A DNA stretch of 64,000 bases. Source: Hyparrhenia diplandra. Taxonomy: Eukaryota > Streptophyta > Magnoliopsida > Poales > Poaceae. The number at the start of each line of letters is the position of its first letter. Position 1 is the first letter of the stretch. Location of the stretch: positions 294,589 to 358,588 of the forward strand of contig JADLZK010007673.1 in assembly GCA_015847255.1 (NCBI GenBank). The letters run 5' to 3'. The position numbers and the translations under genes were made by a program. The notes beneath the pieces were generated by a model. It was not told where the DNA came from. It was given only the letters and a program-made list of their open reading frames with translations, and made no database searches. Positions 12,713 to 24,076 of the stretch are shown here, one piece after another.

Positions 12713-13985
12713 TCATACCCGGGTATTACCCCTGGGGTCCCCATAGGGTGAGGCCATCTTTGCCTCGAACACCGGTGTGTGTAGGCCGTAGGCGTCGTGG
12801 CGTGAAGTAGGGCTCGTGGGAGGAGGATCCGACCTCTGGTCTCCTAATACTGCGTGAAGAACCGATGGGGGTATCTTTCTGCGCAAAGCTATCGTGATCT
12901 CGAGCTCAAATGTTAGTGCTCGGCTTTTATACAACTGTAAGTCCGGGTTAGGTAACCGAACTATAGTTGCATAGCCGAAAAAAAAAAGATGACCAAGCTC
13001 GTCGGATGGTAAAACCTTAAATAAGTGCCCTCCTGCACTAGGCTGGCCTTGATCCAAAGGTCCCCAGGTGTAGAAATGTACTCTATCTCGCTGATTTTCC
13101 AAAGCCCCAATCGCGAAGCGAGGCGTGTGATAAGAGATGTGCAGTGACAGGAACAACAACTTTTGTGATAATATGTAAAAGTTCCCGCACATCTCCACCA
13201 CTTTGGAGCTACCTTAATCTTGTGAACAACAAAGATAGAGTAATTTTAATTCAATCTCATTCACCCATCTAACACCGTGTCTAGGAAACAAAGTCAACGA
13301 GATCCAAATGATGGATAAATCTAAGTGATGGGTGCCGGATACGTGAGTGGCGAGGTTTGAAAGTACCGCCTCATGTGCACCGGATATCTCCTCCCAAAAG
13401 TGGTTTCGACAAAGCCGTGGAGAGCAAAGCATCTATATTTATTGCACATCTACAATTGAAACCCCCCAAAGAACGAAGCTAGGTCCACCCATGTAACGTG
13501 ATAAAGTGTACCAAAGAGGCGGAAAGAAATTCCTAGCTGATCCTCTACTAGTGTGCATAAAAACTGAATTGTTGGGAGGCGAGAACCTTCCTCCTCGAGG
13601 GGGGAATGTCCCGCCACCCGACCGCTCTCAAAGGATAAGAAGTTCATCGTCCATACCCGCTCGATCGAGGAGGTCGGGGTCGATTCGGGCGTGTGTTGGA
13701 ACACACGATCCTTGAGTAGGGAGATATGCTTGCATCTCCCGTCCTTCCCGAAGGTCGAGGTACGGCGCGTCGGCCGTCGATTGTCGGGGGAGCTTGAGCT
13801 TCTTCCTCCCCGACGGGTGCAAAGATCTTCTTGCATAGGAGAGTCTTCAAGGTTGTCGGTTGAGGGCGGAGCTTGTGCTTGTATGTCGTGAGCTCTGTCT
13901 TGACGACCGCCTCAACCCGGCGAAGATCCTCCCGGCTTTCTTCATGGCTCTTTGCAAAACGATCGGCGAGACCTCGGGTGTGCAA
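12713..13985 (-). pseudogene. Extra ORF of the gypsy element, unknown function
   Basis: Minus-strand coding-like text runs from about 13985 to 12713 through at least two frames. The upstream part (13985-13644) holds an acidic/basic helical stretch (about EESREDLRRVEAVVKTEL). The downstream part (13201-12713) contains LENQRDRVHFYTWGPLDQGQ and SDELGHLFFFGYATI, reading like a folded protein rather than random sequence. It is not gag, protease, RT, RNase H or integrase as I know them. Its position behind a second TATA box (14137-14144) and after gag-pro fits the extra ORFs of some Athila/Tat relatives, where they are of unknown or env-like status. No transmembrane segment is obvious. Family unrecognised. 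Confidence 0.45.
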
Positions 13986-14136
13986 GGGTTAGTTGAAAGT
14001 ATGAACTTTCACACCCGAAATCTTGCTCGGCACAATGTTTTTGGTGGAGAAAATGGAGTGTGGAATAAGCGGGAGAGAGTGTGAGAGTGAGAGAGAGTGA
14101 AAATGAGGGTGGGAGTTCTCACACCGGTGCTCGGGC

Positions 14137-14144
14137 TATTTATA
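14137..14144 (-). promoter_or_regulatory. Internal TATA box before the extra ORF
   Basis: The minus strand reads GGCTATAAATAGCC, followed 30-100 bases later by a CT-rich leader (complement of GAGAGTGAGAGAGAGTG at about 14080-14100) and then the extra ORF. The upstream side (14150-14370) is GC-rich. This is a textbook plant core-promoter layout in the middle of a retrotransposon interior. Activity is inferred. Confidence 0.55.
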
Positions 14145-14607
14145 GCCGAGCCCACGGCCGAGGGCTGCCTCACACAGCGGTTAGGAGCCGTTGGCGAAGG
14201 CGGGCCCGAGCGGCGCCAAGAAGTGGTGCGGCCGCTATACCTGGGGGGTGCGCGCGCACCCGCCTCGAGGGCCTTTGCTTTCGACTTTGGCGGGCGTGTC
14301 CAACGGTCGCGAAAAGTTTTGTGGCCGTTGTTTCCTCGCGCCGGTTCGGCCGTTTTCTCCCCCTTTTGAATTTCTCCAAAAATTTTCAAATATAAATTTA
14401 TTTTTAAATAGAAAAATTATTTTAAAAATATTTTTGTATATACTTTTATGTAGAAAATATTTTTCTTTATTTTTCATGTAAAGACTTATTTTATTTATAA
14501 AGATTTTTATTTTAGTTTTCCAAAATATTTTGTTAATAAAAATATTTTATGAAACACATAAATATATAAAAATATATATATAATTTTTTTTTGAGGGTTA
14601 TTTATAG

Positions 14608-16560
14608 TCACTGGTGACTTTCCCCTACTTCTTTGGCGGGAGGTACTGCTTTCCGAGGGTCTCGAGCCGATCCTTCAACATTCCACACCGGTCTTGATGA
14701 CGATGATTGTCGGGTGTGTTGTTGCTTGTACCCAATGAATGGGCACTTTACCGCCTTATCCTTGATATGGAAGACGATGAAGCCCTTCCCGGACCGATGT
14801 CGGCCTTGGCAATATAAAGAAATGGTCTCCCCAGAGGAGGAGACACATCCTCCTTTGGGCCCATGTCCAAGACCACAAAGTCGGGCGAGGATGTATTCAT
14901 CTTGGATCTTAATCGACATGTCCTCCGGTATTCCTCGGGCCGCCTTGTTGATTGATCCGCCATTTGGAGGACAATTTGGCGGGAGTAAGCGTCCCTCCAT
15001 GGATTTTGTTGAAGGTGGTCTTGGACATCACATTATCTCGGCCCCAGGTCACAAAATGCATTAGCAAAATTGTGGGGGCCAATGGCACGGTGATGATCGG
15101 ACGCCCGGGATCTCCCTTCTTGGCAATGAATGGCGAGTCCACAGGGGATCTTTTTCAGCTCTGCGGGTTGGCTGAGCCTCGTAGAGATATCATGTTAATC
15201 GACTCGTGTGGGACCTCGGGTTGCCTGGGATCCTTCCCGAGTGGATTAATCGGCACTTGGGCCGCAATCCGGGCTAGCCGTGTCTCTATCATCTTGTTGA
15301 AGCCGAAGTTGGTTCTTCACGGCCCACGTCAACCCTTCAAGCTTGTTATTCACACCTTCCAAGATCTTGTCTTGGTGGCTCATCTTTTTGGTGAGATTTT
15401 CGTTAATTTCGCCCGCCCGTGCAGGGTCCTTCAATGATGATGCCCGGGGGTTATAGTTGGAGTTGTATCCTCGGTTTGCCTTGGAATGGCGGCACCGATT
15501 TGGTTGTTCGGCTCCCGCTGCGGTTGGCGGTACCCGTTGCTATTGTTGATGAAGGCAGCTTCTTCACGGGTCTCGGTGACGGTTATCCCCGAGTGGCCAA
15601 CCTCACCACCGTCTCACAGGTCATGTGAGCGTTTGTGGCGGGCGGCGGGGCGGGTAGTAGCATCATCATCTTTCCTCCGGCCTCTTTAGCGAAGGGTCCA
15701 TTTTTTGCGGCAAGCATATCCGCCTCCTTCACGGTATGCATGCCTTTTTGTGTTTTGGCCAGTGGCTCTGTCTTCGCCCGGCTACGATTTGCCACCATTT
15801 TATCAATCGGCTGTTGCACGTCGATGGTGGCGATAGAAATGCGCCACCGGAAGAAGGCGTCGAGGTGCCCTTCGATATGGCCGTGAGACCAATGTAGAAG
15901 TTACGGAGCACCGGCCCAGTTTTCCATCCTGTGGTGCGGGCATGCGAATGTATTCCTGCAGCCTCTCCCACGCCTCGGGATAGGTTCCATTGATGTCTGG
16001 CTGAATTGGCGATTCTTCCCCTCGGGGCATTGGTTTTGCCCATGGGGAAGAACTTGGCGAGGAACGCCGCGGAGCACTTGGCCCACGTCATTGGCGACTT
16101 CCTTGTCCTTGTAGAACCCTTTGTTTTCGCCTTCCCCACGAGGGAGAAGGAAAACAGACGGAGCCCGATGACGTCTCGCCGCGACATCTTTGATGACAAT
16201 AGTATCGCATAGCTCCGGGAAGTGTTGGAGATGAGCATTTGCGTCCTCGCCGCAAGCATCCACAGAATGGACCGGCTCGCACCATGGTAATCAGCCCAAG
16301 CACGGCTCGAAGTTTTTGTCCGCCACATTTACCGTCGGCCCGGTGGGCACGTTGGTGACGGCGGGAGTTGAGAAATCGCGCGCCGACTTTTTGGGCCATG
16401 GCTTGAGTTGCGGTTGGTGCGAGGGATGTCGGTCTCGATTGTCGGGGTTCGGCTTGAAGAAGAAGCGGCACGAGACCGGTTCTTCCTTAGGAGTGCCTCT
16501 CGGATCGGAGATGAAGTTTTCCGGCAAGAGGAAAGCGACATACACTATCCCTGTTTTCAT
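14608..16560 (-). pseudogene. gag-protease of the gypsy element, frameshifted
   Basis: Gag packages the element's RNA; the aspartic protease would process it. Minus-strand text begins near 16560, runs through VTNVPTGPTVNVADKNFE (about 16320-16380), the core DANAHLQHFPELCDTIVIKD (about 16190-16240) and RGVPRQVLPHGQNQ-like text in several frames, and continues to a gag C-terminal helix (NENLTKKMSHQDKILEGVNN, about 15345-15410). The protease region is at 15140-14640, shown by NVMSKTTFNKIHGGTLTPAKL-like text (15075-15000) and ADFVVLDMGPKEDV. At least five frame changes break it. No zinc knuckle was found. Start codon uncertain. Confidence 0.75.
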
Positions 16561-16672
16561 CCACAACAGGAGAAAACATAAAAGATTAGCCCTGTATGAG
16601 CAAATGGTATCCACGCACACGTTCATATTCATAGCCAGCTATTTATTATATTTTTTTTTTTCACAATGCCTT

Positions 16673-16689
16673 CCCCAAGAACGGCGCCT
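16673..16689 (-). other. Primer binding site for tRNA-Asp, degenerate
   Basis: On the minus strand, 10-20 bases inside the right LTR, the text AGGCGCCGTTCTTGGGGA resembles TGGCGCCGTTGCCGGGGA, the complement of plant tRNA-Asp 3' ends. This fixes the element's orientation as minus. Confidence 0.7.
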
Positions 16690-16699
16690 TTAAAATGCT

Positions 16700-18398
16700 T
16701 GTTGGCATTTCTTAACGCAATCAAAGGAAACGGTATAAAACCCATCCCCAATAAGAGCGTCGAAATGCGCCGTGACATTCCCAAGTAAACCACCATGTCG
16801 GTGATCCGAAATGGAACCAGCCAACGGGATAGATCTTGCCATCTTAGATATTCATCCATAGCAAGCCGCGGATCTATCATTGTAGCATTTCACCCGGAAG
16901 TATTCGTGGTATCGTTATTTATATTTTTTCCAAAGGAAGGCATGTGATTAATAAATTAGCATGGCATCCGAATAGAGGAACATGTGTTTGCTTAGACCAA
17001 AATGTTCATAACGAGGGTAAGCAATAACGGTTCATGGATAGTGTGACACACACTTAAGAATCCACCGAAAAAGGATAAAGAAAATAGATAAAGAATAAAT
17101 TAATAATTGAATAACCTAATGGAGTAGTTCTAATGTATCTAGTCATGGCCATACAAATGAAAAGTTAGGATCATATGCAAACCGATTTAATCATGGTTAG
17201 GTCTAGGATAGCGGGGAGACTCCCTAGATACCATCTGGCCCGATAGGAAGCATTTACTTAACTCCTATAGAACATACTAACGTGGGGGATTTCAAAGGGA
17301 CGGTCAAGGCTTGTCACGACCAAGCCGCCTACCCCCTCAACCGTGGCATGCCCTCATATCCCATGCAGGTGTCGTAATACCGGGCACCATGCCCCATATA
17401 TTAGAGCACTACTCTTGTCCCCCCCGGGATCCCCACTCGTCGAATGGACGGACTAGAACAAGAGCAAACCCGAAGGAACAACGAACCGATATCCCACCTC
17501 TAATCAAGTTAGGCATATGATGATCGATGATGAACTGTAATGAACATGTCAAGATTATGATATGTAAACTATATGCTAGTTCATATACCAACACAAGAAC
17601 ATGAACAAAACTATACTCTAGTTCATAAGTTAGGCCAAGAACATAAATATAAGACTTGCAAATAGAAGAATGCTCCATAGAGTGGATGTATTACCAAAGC
17701 ACTTTCTTCTAGGAGACAAGCCCTCCTTGTAGCTCTTCTACTCCAAGTGTTAACTAAGAAAGAATAAAGAAGAAAGAAGAAGAAGAAAGAAGAAGTAGAA
17801 GAGAGAGAGGTAGAGGTGGTAGAGAGAGAGAGATTGCCGGTTTTCTTTGGACTCCAAGTGGTGTGTGTTGAGAGAGGGAGAGGGGGCCTACTTATACACT
17901 TGGAGGAGGGGCCTAAGTGCTAATTTACATCAAAACCGACCTGGTAAACCTTCCTTGTATCGCCAAACCGACCAACGCAGGCGGGAAACCCCGTTTGGAA
18001 AGTGCACGAACCGCCTACCCCCGAGGCTGGGCGAAACCGCCTCGGGAGGGTGCGGCACGGGTGTGGTCGCGCTTGGCGCACCCCAGGCTCGGCTCGCCCG
18101 GTCTCGGTGGGGTGTCGTCTTTCGCCACGAAAAGTTGTGGGCCGGGCTGTGCTCGCCCCATTTGATGTTTTGGGTCGATTTGCTCTTGGGCTTGGGTTTT
18201 GCAACAATGCGCTTTCTCGGAAGGCGTACTTTGGTCGATTTTCCGCTTGCTTTTTATTATAAATCTGCAAAATAAAATACAAGACACTACAAGTGGAATT
18301 TATTAGTGATAAAAGTATATGAGTATAAAAAGATTTAATTTTACTCCCTTTATGGTAGTAAGTTGTGGGGAAAAATATGTCGTTGGTTACCGTCAACA
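16700..18398 (-). repeat. Right LTR (5' LTR in element sense)
   Basis: 1699 bp, pairs with 9655-11354. It carries the minus-strand TATA at 17891-17896 and the same GA/CT-rich leader (about 17760-17835). After its end the host CACTA subterminal repeat resumes (AGCGTTAAGCGCCCGCC). Confidence 0.9.
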
Positions 18399-18402
18399 AC
18401 AG

Positions 18403-18528
18403 CGTTAAGCGCCCGCCACGTGCGAGTGCGAATTCAAGGCGGCGGGGTAGATCATTTCGTGGCGGGTGCAAATTGTGCCCTGCCACGGAAAAGATCCGCA
18501 CCGCCGCAAAATCTAATCGGTACTAGTG
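18403..18528. repeat. CACTA right terminus and subterminal repeats
   Basis: GCGCCCGCCACG, GTGGCGGGTGC and GCCACGGAAAAG motifs lead to the terminal TACTAGTG. The end closely matches that of the mini-CACTA at 59429 (GTTACTAGTG), so the two belong to related families. Confidence 0.75.
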
Positions 18529-20968
18529 AAAGGAGAGGAACAAGAGAGTAGAGGAGGGAAGATATATAAGATGGAGAGATATTCTTGTCATTTCTCCGCA
18601 TGTGACTCATTCCTAGCCTAAGTTAGCTTCTCTTTTAATTGCTAGCCAACAGATTAATCATTACTTGTAGTGTTGACTAATAGTTGGTCTAGCTTTGAGC
18701 TCTTCTATTTATTGAAATAGACTATAACTACGGGCTCCATTCTAAATTATAAGATTACAAGATGTTTTGGGTTTTTTAGTCAGATCTTTTACCCTTTTTC
18801 ATTAAGTGGAAAGACCAAAAAGGAAGGTGGGAACATGGATACATAGGATCACAAGTACCAGCGGAATTCCAAAGACACAAACAAATAACAAGAATACACG
18901 AGGGGAATATCCGCCTCAAAACACAAACTTAGCATGCCCGCAAAAGAAAATACATGTGCGTAATGGTCATAAATGAGAGGTGGGGTGAAGCCATGGCATG
19001 GCAAAACATTCACGAAGTAGATCAACAGTTTACCAGGTAACCGCTGCAAAGTAGAAAACGACATAATTCACCAGCGACCATGTAGCGACTATGAAGTAGA
19101 AAACAACCATATCTGTCAACAAACAGGTAGCCACTGCAAAGAAAATGGTGTACCCTCTATGTCAAAAAAAAAAAGTCAAAATGTCTTTTAATTTAGAATA
19201 CATGCACACTTTTTTTTTTTTGGGCAAAGACATGCGACACTTTTTAGTTGACTAACAATTAGGTCTATATAATCAATGGGCATGTTCGCTTAACTGGCCT
19301 AGCCCCACCCAGACCAGGATGGGCCAACCGTGGCCCTGTTGGTTGCTCTGGCCAGGCCTTTAGCCAGGCCCTAGCTGTCCTCTGTACCGGAGTTGGTCCG
19401 CTCTAGAAAAACGGACCCTCAGCCTAGGTGCGGTGCCGGCGACGAACAGAGGGAGTTGGAGGACGAGGGTTCGGGAGACTGAGAGTGAGAGCGAAGGAGA
19501 CAAGAGACCAGGTGAGTGAGCCTATTTACGGAGCTGTACGGAACACGGCGGTATCGACACCAATCGAAGTAAACGGTGAACGCACCGGCCTGTGCAAGGC
19601 CAAGCCAATCCAATTCGTAGGTAACCAAACAACTTCTTTGACATGTCATCTGAAACAGGGAGGCCAACCAAACAAAGGCACGCTGGCTCAGTCGGGCCAG
19701 GCCGCCGGTGCCCAGGCTACGAATTCTAGCCAGGCCAGATCGGTCCAACAAACCAAACATATCAAATATAAGTGGCTCTTCTTTCTTTAAATATAGTTTT
19801 CCAAGCGAAGTCGGCAACGATCTCCTTCCTCATCGTCGTCGAACGTCATGAAAGTAGCAAAGGCGGCGCCATGCTAATCTGCTACTGGCTCCTGCATGTG
19901 CGGTGGCCACTAGGTCTTTGGTTAAAGCTAACAGAAGGCAACTTGAATTGCATACACGTCTAGTATTGGCGCCGTGCGTCTTCAAGTTTCAACATCGTTT
20001 GTGTTTATTACGGCACTGCCACACATCGTTCGTGTTGCCGTGAAATTTCCTCAGACCACATAGGATACGTATACTGTCCGGAGTAGATCCCGCTGAACGC
20101 TTAGCGGCGGCGTCACAACACAACCGAAAGTTTCAATGTGCCCTGTTGATGAGGGGAGAGGTTAAATTTGTATTTCAAAACATAGACGTTAAACTTTCAA
20201 AGTTGCCTTTTGTTAAATTCCTCAAATTCCTTCTCAAAAAACAAAATCCTCAAATTCTGGCCCGGTATAAGAAAGCCCCACTAACAAAGGATTTGACGGA
20301 ATCCGGCCTGATCCGAACTGCCTCTTGAATCCAGATCAACCACAGTTTGGACTTCGGGGGCCTCCGATCCGCCTCTTGGTCTTGGCCCATCAAATATTTT
20401 GCCACGGCCACATGATGCATGGGCTAACGCTGCGTGCTTCGAGCCCAGCCACCACGTACCGGACATTTTAGATGCGCCGCGTACTACTCCTACGTCGCAA
20501 AGCAGCCCATATAGAGTGTTTCTCTCCGTGCAGAGGCGGCTGATGATCCTCCTCGGTCGTGCAAACTTGTAACCGATCGCCACGACGACCACGAGACCTA
20601 CCCTGCCTTTTTCCTCGCGCTCGCTCGATCCACCACCATCGGCCCGCGTCGACGTCGTAAAGGACGACGACTAGAGGCGGTTGCGTTCCAGGCCACCACG
20701 CCGTTCTTGGCTGCTCACAGATTCGCCAGGCAAACCCCTGCTTCTATTCCCGGTTCCGCGTCTTCCCCGAGTGCGCTAGCTTTGTTCATCTCGATCTCTT
20801 TTCGGCCGCCCCGCCGCTTGATGCATGCGTCACCGTGAGGGGCAGGCAGCTTTTCAGCACCGGCCACCGTCTCGATCGGGTTATACTAGACTTTAACGCC
20901 CGAGGCTACCACCTCTCCCTTCTTCTCCGTGCGTGTGATCGATCGCCGATCGGGAGGGACCGGAGGAC
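18529..20968. other. Intergenic, with MITE-like remnants
   Basis: No gene is supported up to the LEA_2 start. 18735-18790 reads CTCCATTCTAAATTATAAG and onward, the usual beginning of a Stowaway MITE, but no matching end was found. About 19279-19763 is a degenerate foldback-like element: TTGGTTGCTCTGGCCAGGCC-type text near its left and CAGGCC...CCAACCAAAC-type text near its right. 20600-20968 is CG-rich and may hold the promoter of the next gene; no clear TATA box was found. Confidence 0.4.
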
Positions 20969-21563
20969 ATGGACGACGACGACGGCCTGGGCTGCTGCTG
21001 CGGCTGCTGCTCCTGCGCTGCGACTGCCATTTTCAACTGGTTCACGTTTCTCGTCGCTCTGGTGGCCGCTGCCGTGCTCATCGCGAGCGTTCGGCGTCGC
21101 GTTCCCGTGCGCGCCACCGTCACCGACGCCACGCTGAGCCGCCTCCACGTCGCTGTCACCACCAGCAACGGCACCACCGCCCGATGCCGCGTCCGTCGCC
21201 TACAATCTCTCCTTGGCGGTCCAGATCCGGAATCTGAACTGGGCGTGCGGGTGGAGCTGACCGCCCGGCCGACGCCGAGCTTCACTTCGCGGGGCGGCAC
21301 TTCGACGGCGCGACGCGGGCAGGAGTTTCCCGCCCGTGGGCCACGGAGGAGTTCAGCGTGCTGGCCGCTTCGCCCGGACCGGGCGGGGGAGCGCCGAGGG
21401 GGTGTTCGAGGTCGAGCTGAGGATCGTCGGTGAGGTCAGTACCGCCCGTGCACGCCGGCCGGGGAGGAGGCTGGAGGCGGCGTGCCCACTCAAGTTCCTC
21501 GTGCCGAACGCGCCGCCAGGGACGCACTTGGTGGTGGTGCAGAAGGCCGTCAGCTGCTATTAG
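20969..21563 (+). pseudogene. LEA_2 / NDR1-HIN1-like (NHL) membrane protein, frameshifted
   Basis: NHL proteins are small membrane-anchored proteins with a LEA_2 (LEA14-type beta-sandwich) domain, often linked to stress or defence; they act at the plasma membrane. The ATG at 20969 opens an acidic, Cys-rich start (MDDDD, then a CCCGCCSC cluster), followed by one hydrophobic segment (about residues 22-41) and a basic RRR stop-transfer. The LEA_2 domain follows: ATVTDATLSRL, then YNLSLAVQIRNLNWA, then ELHFAGRHFDGAT, then FEVELRIVGEV and CPLKFL, ending TAT TAG at 21558-21563. The frame changes about three to four times (near 21180, 21240, 21260 and 21390), so as given it encodes only a truncated protein. 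Single-exon structure and high GC are normal for grass NHL genes. It could be a recent pseudogene or an intact gene with consensus errors. Confidence 0.75.
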
Positions 21564-21904
21564 GCCAGTCTCAAGGGAGTTTCATGCACATTAAATGTAG
21601 AGCCACATCGACAAAATTTCACTTTTTGCATGAAACCCTAGGAGAGAGAAGGAAAGAGTTTTCACCATGGTGAAACCTTTGGGCACTTGTTTCACATGCG
21701 TTGGAAACTGTGTGAAACCCCCATTGAGACATAAATAGAGTTTCACCATGCAATTATGCAATTACACCATGCAATGAGAGAGGTTGTGGGACCCTTGAGC
21801 ATATGAAACTGTGCAATTAAACTGTGCATTGAGGGAGACGCCAATTTCATGTCAAAGTTTCATATCTTGGAAACCGGAGGTGAAACTCTCCATTGAGACT
21901 GGCC
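21563..21904. mobile_element. Tourist-like MITE (PIF/Harbinger)
   Basis: 342 bp with inverted ends GGCCAGTCTCAAGGGAGTTTCA and its near-complement TGAAACTCTCCATTGAGACTGGCC, flanked by TTA at 21560-21562 and 21905-21907. The interior is AT-rich with repeated GTTTCA/TGAAAC. It sits exactly on the stop codon of the LEA_2 gene. Confidence 0.9.
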
Positions 21905-21907
21905 TTA

Positions 21908-22636
21908 GCCTACTACAGCTAGCTTAGCTTGCTTACCCAGTGAGCGATTACGACTTACGTACGTACGTATTGCTTGCATATATGGTTGCATTGGACGCAG
22001 TTTGTGGTTCATCTCTGATCTGGTCTTCATATGAACAAATAACTAACCTAGGGTGGACTTCATCATGTGCATTTGCTCAACTTCTACTGTCATTAACCTT
22101 CAAGTACTGATGATTAGTATCACTATGATTAACCTAGCTATATATAGCATGCTTTCACTGTTTCATTGATCATCAAGTTCAGTTAGCTCGTGCGTTGCTT
22201 GTATCTTTTGATCAGATAATCTCCAACTGTCATCTCAAAGTAGCGAACAAGGCTGCTAGCTCCTGATATCCTAGTGGCTTCTCACTGACTCGCTCGGGAA
22301 ATCATCTCAAACTAACCTCTTGCTCGTTGCTTCACTGAGCAGTGTGTGCCACGGTTTTGCTGCTTGCTCTGCTCGTTTGGCGATCTACTGTGTGTGTGTG
22401 ACGTTAAACGTTTAAGTTGATGCACTGTGCCTGCATTGGATATCTTGCTGGCTAGAATGCTAGCTCAAGTCAAAAACTTAACTAGATTTGTAGTATCAAT
22501 ATTTGTGACATATAATACTATTCATACAAATGTATCTCACAAGGATTCTAATGGTTTTTGTTTAGTATTATAAACGTTGATAATATTGTGTACCCCTTGC
22601 TTTGTAAACTTGGTTAAATTTACAATGTTGGGAGTA
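21908..22636. other. Intergenic, 3' flank of LEA_2 gene
   Basis: No ORF or element recognised. (TACG) repeats at about 21958-21970 and TG-rich runs only. The last five bases (GAGTA, 22632-22636) may be the target duplication of the next LTR. Confidence 0.4.
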
Positions 22637-23156
22637 TGTTAGCAACAAGGGTACCAGCTCCAGTGACCAACCGTCCACTTAGGACCAGGTGGCCCGGCCC
22701 ACTCGTCAGCCCAATACAAGAACAGCCGGAAAGGAATGGGCATCGTAGAAGCATATAGCGTGAAGGGAGAGAACGGAGAGGGTAGACTGGAATCTATACA
22801 ATACTACAATTCTCCCAGATGCTCCAACTTTCGTGCTCTCTCACAATTCACTGTTCTAGAAACAGTAGACACGGTAACACCGCTCCGCTCTGTGCGTATT
22901 CCTCCTGCCACGTCCCCGCTTCCAGAACCAACTACGGCCTTCTCAGAAGACCGCAAGCCTCGTGCACACACTTGGACCTCCGCTTCCCTGGCTCCCTCGC
23001 CCATAGCCGCGGGATGCACGCCGCGTTCCAGGCTGCCACCATCGCAAGACGGCTCCCTCACGGTCGCTCCCGCTGCCACGCCCCTGCGCATCCCGTCGCC
23101 GCTACCATTCTCATTATAGCGTGCAGTCTGGATTCGCCACGATTCAAGTCGGGGAC

Positions 23157-24076
23157 TGTTGAAATATTAGGCAATTTCAGATTAATTTTATAAAATAAAT
23201 CATGATTAATAGATCTACTAGATAAAGCATGTTAAGCTTACTAGCATAGCATGAACACATAACACCGATTATAGCATAGCATAAATGCATATCATAAATC
23301 ATGGCAAAAGTGTGAACATAACTAGTACACCGGATAGATTAGATAGATAGCATAGCATGATCATAGCAACGGTGTAAGCACAACTAGCACACCGAGATAG
23401 ATTGGATAGATTGAACACGATTAACATGAAGATTGGATCTTGAGAATACGGCCGACGTTGAAGACAACGTAATGGAGAGGTTCGAAAGCCATGCCGAGAT
23501 CCTCCATCTCATTTGTCCGCCGCCGTCGATCGGGGTACGCTGAAGAAGTAGAAGAAGTTGTCGATGAAGACGGCGCCGTGACGGTCCTCCGCGAGTCCTT
23601 CCCGGTAGACGAGCCGTGATTTAAGATCGGGAGCAAGTCGCGCGAATAGCGCTTCCCAAAACCTTATTCGCCTTCTCTCCCGGTGCAGGATCGCAAAGAC
23701 GACGGTTCGGAGACCTGCTTTCGCCCGGTTCTTCGCACGCGAACGATCGGGTTGGAGACGGGCCGACGACGAATTTAATGAGTGAGAAGTGGAAAATCTT
23801 GCTTTACTCTTTGTAGGATTTTCTAATTGAAACTCCCAATTGTAGTTGTTTTTGTTGTATCTATTCCCATAAGGCTTGGTGCGAATATATAGGGAGGAAA
23901 ACTCCCTACCTCCATATCAACTAGCAATATGGTACTAATTGATATTGTACCTCCCACCTTTGCTCATGGGCTAAAACAATAAAGCCCATTAGGGAACACA
24001 AATATTGGGGCTTTGAGATTTATCGTAATTTCTTCATATGAATTTTAGGAGAACTATTCATATATAAATTCTAACA
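23157..24076 (-). repeat. Copia left LTR (3' LTR in element sense)
   Basis: 920 bp; pairs with 28572-29492. Differences are mostly indels, concentrated at about 23440-23600 and 23720-23790. Confidence 0.92.

Larger units (their letters stand above)
9655..18398 (-). mobile_element. Ty3/gypsy LTR retrotransposon, Athila/Tat-like, no pol seen
   Basis: Two direct LTRs (9655-11354 and 16700-18398) share TGTTGGCATTTC starts and ACCGTCAACA ends. The element reads on the minus strand. Beside the right LTR is a degenerate primer site for tRNA-Asp, then gag and protease remains; beside the left LTR is a purine tract. No reverse transcriptase, RNase H or integrase motif was seen in the 5.3-kb interior, so it would be non-autonomous even without its frameshifts. 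The tRNA-Asp primer and the extra ORF are typical of Athila/Tat-type elements, but assignment without pol is tentative. The target duplication is imperfect: CGCGT before, AGCGT three bases after the right LTR. Confidence 0.85.
4574..18528 (-). mobile_element. CACTA (En/Spm) transposon, left end missing, right end intact
   Basis: The right terminus is TACTAGTG (18521-18528), the reverse complement of CACTAGTA. GC-rich subterminal motifs (GGCGGGC / GCCCGCC) lie at about 4735-4870 on the left, and at 9485-9654 plus 18403-18520 on the right. A TNP2-class transposase fills the minus strand between. The element is split by a gypsy retrotransposon (9655-18398): the subterminal sequence stops at 9654 and resumes after 18398. 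No CACTA terminus is found near 4574, where the element meets a gypsy LTR, so its left terminus is lost or outside the window. Without the retrotransposon about 5.2 kb remains. The GC-rich piece at 4574-4733 could belong to another copy. Confidence 0.7.
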
